This document shows positions 63,948-64,000 of a DNA stretch of 64,000 nt, in pieces. The DNA is from Saururus chinensis. Its lineage: Eukaryota; Streptophyta; Magnoliopsida; Piperales; Saururaceae. The notes under the pieces were generated by a model that worked only from the letters and a program-made list of their open reading frames with translations, did no database searches and was not told the DNA's origin. The number at the start of each line of letters is the position of its first letter. The stretch's first letter is position 1. The position numbers and the translations under genes are program-made. The DNA lies in NCBI GenBank assembly GCA_035235625.1, contig CP141143.1, forward strand, positions 33,589,178-33,653,177, written 5' to 3'.

Positions 63948-64000
63948 ATGAGTAAGAACATATATGCCAGATGTTAGATTACTTGGCTAATTTCTTTATC
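63948..64000 (+). repeat. Start of another SIRE-like LTR, cut by the window end
   Basis: 'gtaagaacatatatgcc' followed by 'cttggctaatttctttatc' matches the LTR starts at 46038 and 50358. It truncates the gypsy integrase relic. Confidence 0.7.

Overview
The window looks like nuclear DNA of a flowering plant. It has GT-AG spliced genes, a secreted pectinase (GH28 polygalacturonase) family, nested LTR retrotransposons with LTRs of 1-3 kb, a LINE, CACTA-like repeats, a Stowaway-type element with the plant hallmark TIR, and long TA microsatellites. The lineage within angiosperms cannot be fixed from the sequence. No tRNA, rRNA, CRISPR array or bacterial-type operon was seen.

The only intact protein-coding genes I can support are two polygalacturonase paralogues: PG-A (minus strand, 3271-5484, 447 aa) and PG-B (plus strand, 14745-17026, 459 aa). 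Each has nine exons with the same phases, including a 21-nt microexon, and all four GH28 active-site motifs. They are the cores of a large inverted duplication (left arm about 2600-6600, right arm about 12240-17720) that also copied the promoter and the 3' flank, so the genes are divergent. A third copy (PG-C) is a pseudogene of exons 8-9 in direct orientation. Its intron-8 donor is split by a 7.3-kb LTR element with target duplication CAAGT (19635-19639 and 26920-26924).

Layout: 1-1735 GC-rich repeat; 1735-2564 decayed Ty3/gypsy pol; 3271-5484 PG-A; 5485-6600 its promoter; 6600-12240 the loop of the inverted repeat, with LINE ORF1 and ORF2 relics, a DNA-transposon end and a SIRE-like LTR; 12240-17720 PG-B arm; 18790-28325 PG-C with its retroelements; 28326-31290 long gypsy LTR; 31290-34300 unassigned; 34816-46037 a palindrome and GA-tract repeat array interrupted by a degraded gypsy element (36177-42713); 46038-54009 a SIRE-type Copia element with gag relic only and two solo-LTR-like insertions in its 3' LTR; 54617-55865 an oversized Stowaway with GC-rich cargo; 56324-62428 a non-autonomous LTR element; 62429-64000 more repeat, a gypsy integrase tail and the start of another SIRE LTR.

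The most unusual signals are four. First, the PG inverted duplication with divergent promoter elements and a broken third copy. Second, a short module with a 14-base inverted repeat shared by LTRs of otherwise different non-autonomous elements. Third, the roughly 0.4-0.65 kb periodic array that alternates palindromic subterminal-like repeats with GA tracts. Fourth, the cargo-carrying Stowaway. All similarities were judged by eye; no alignment or database search was run.
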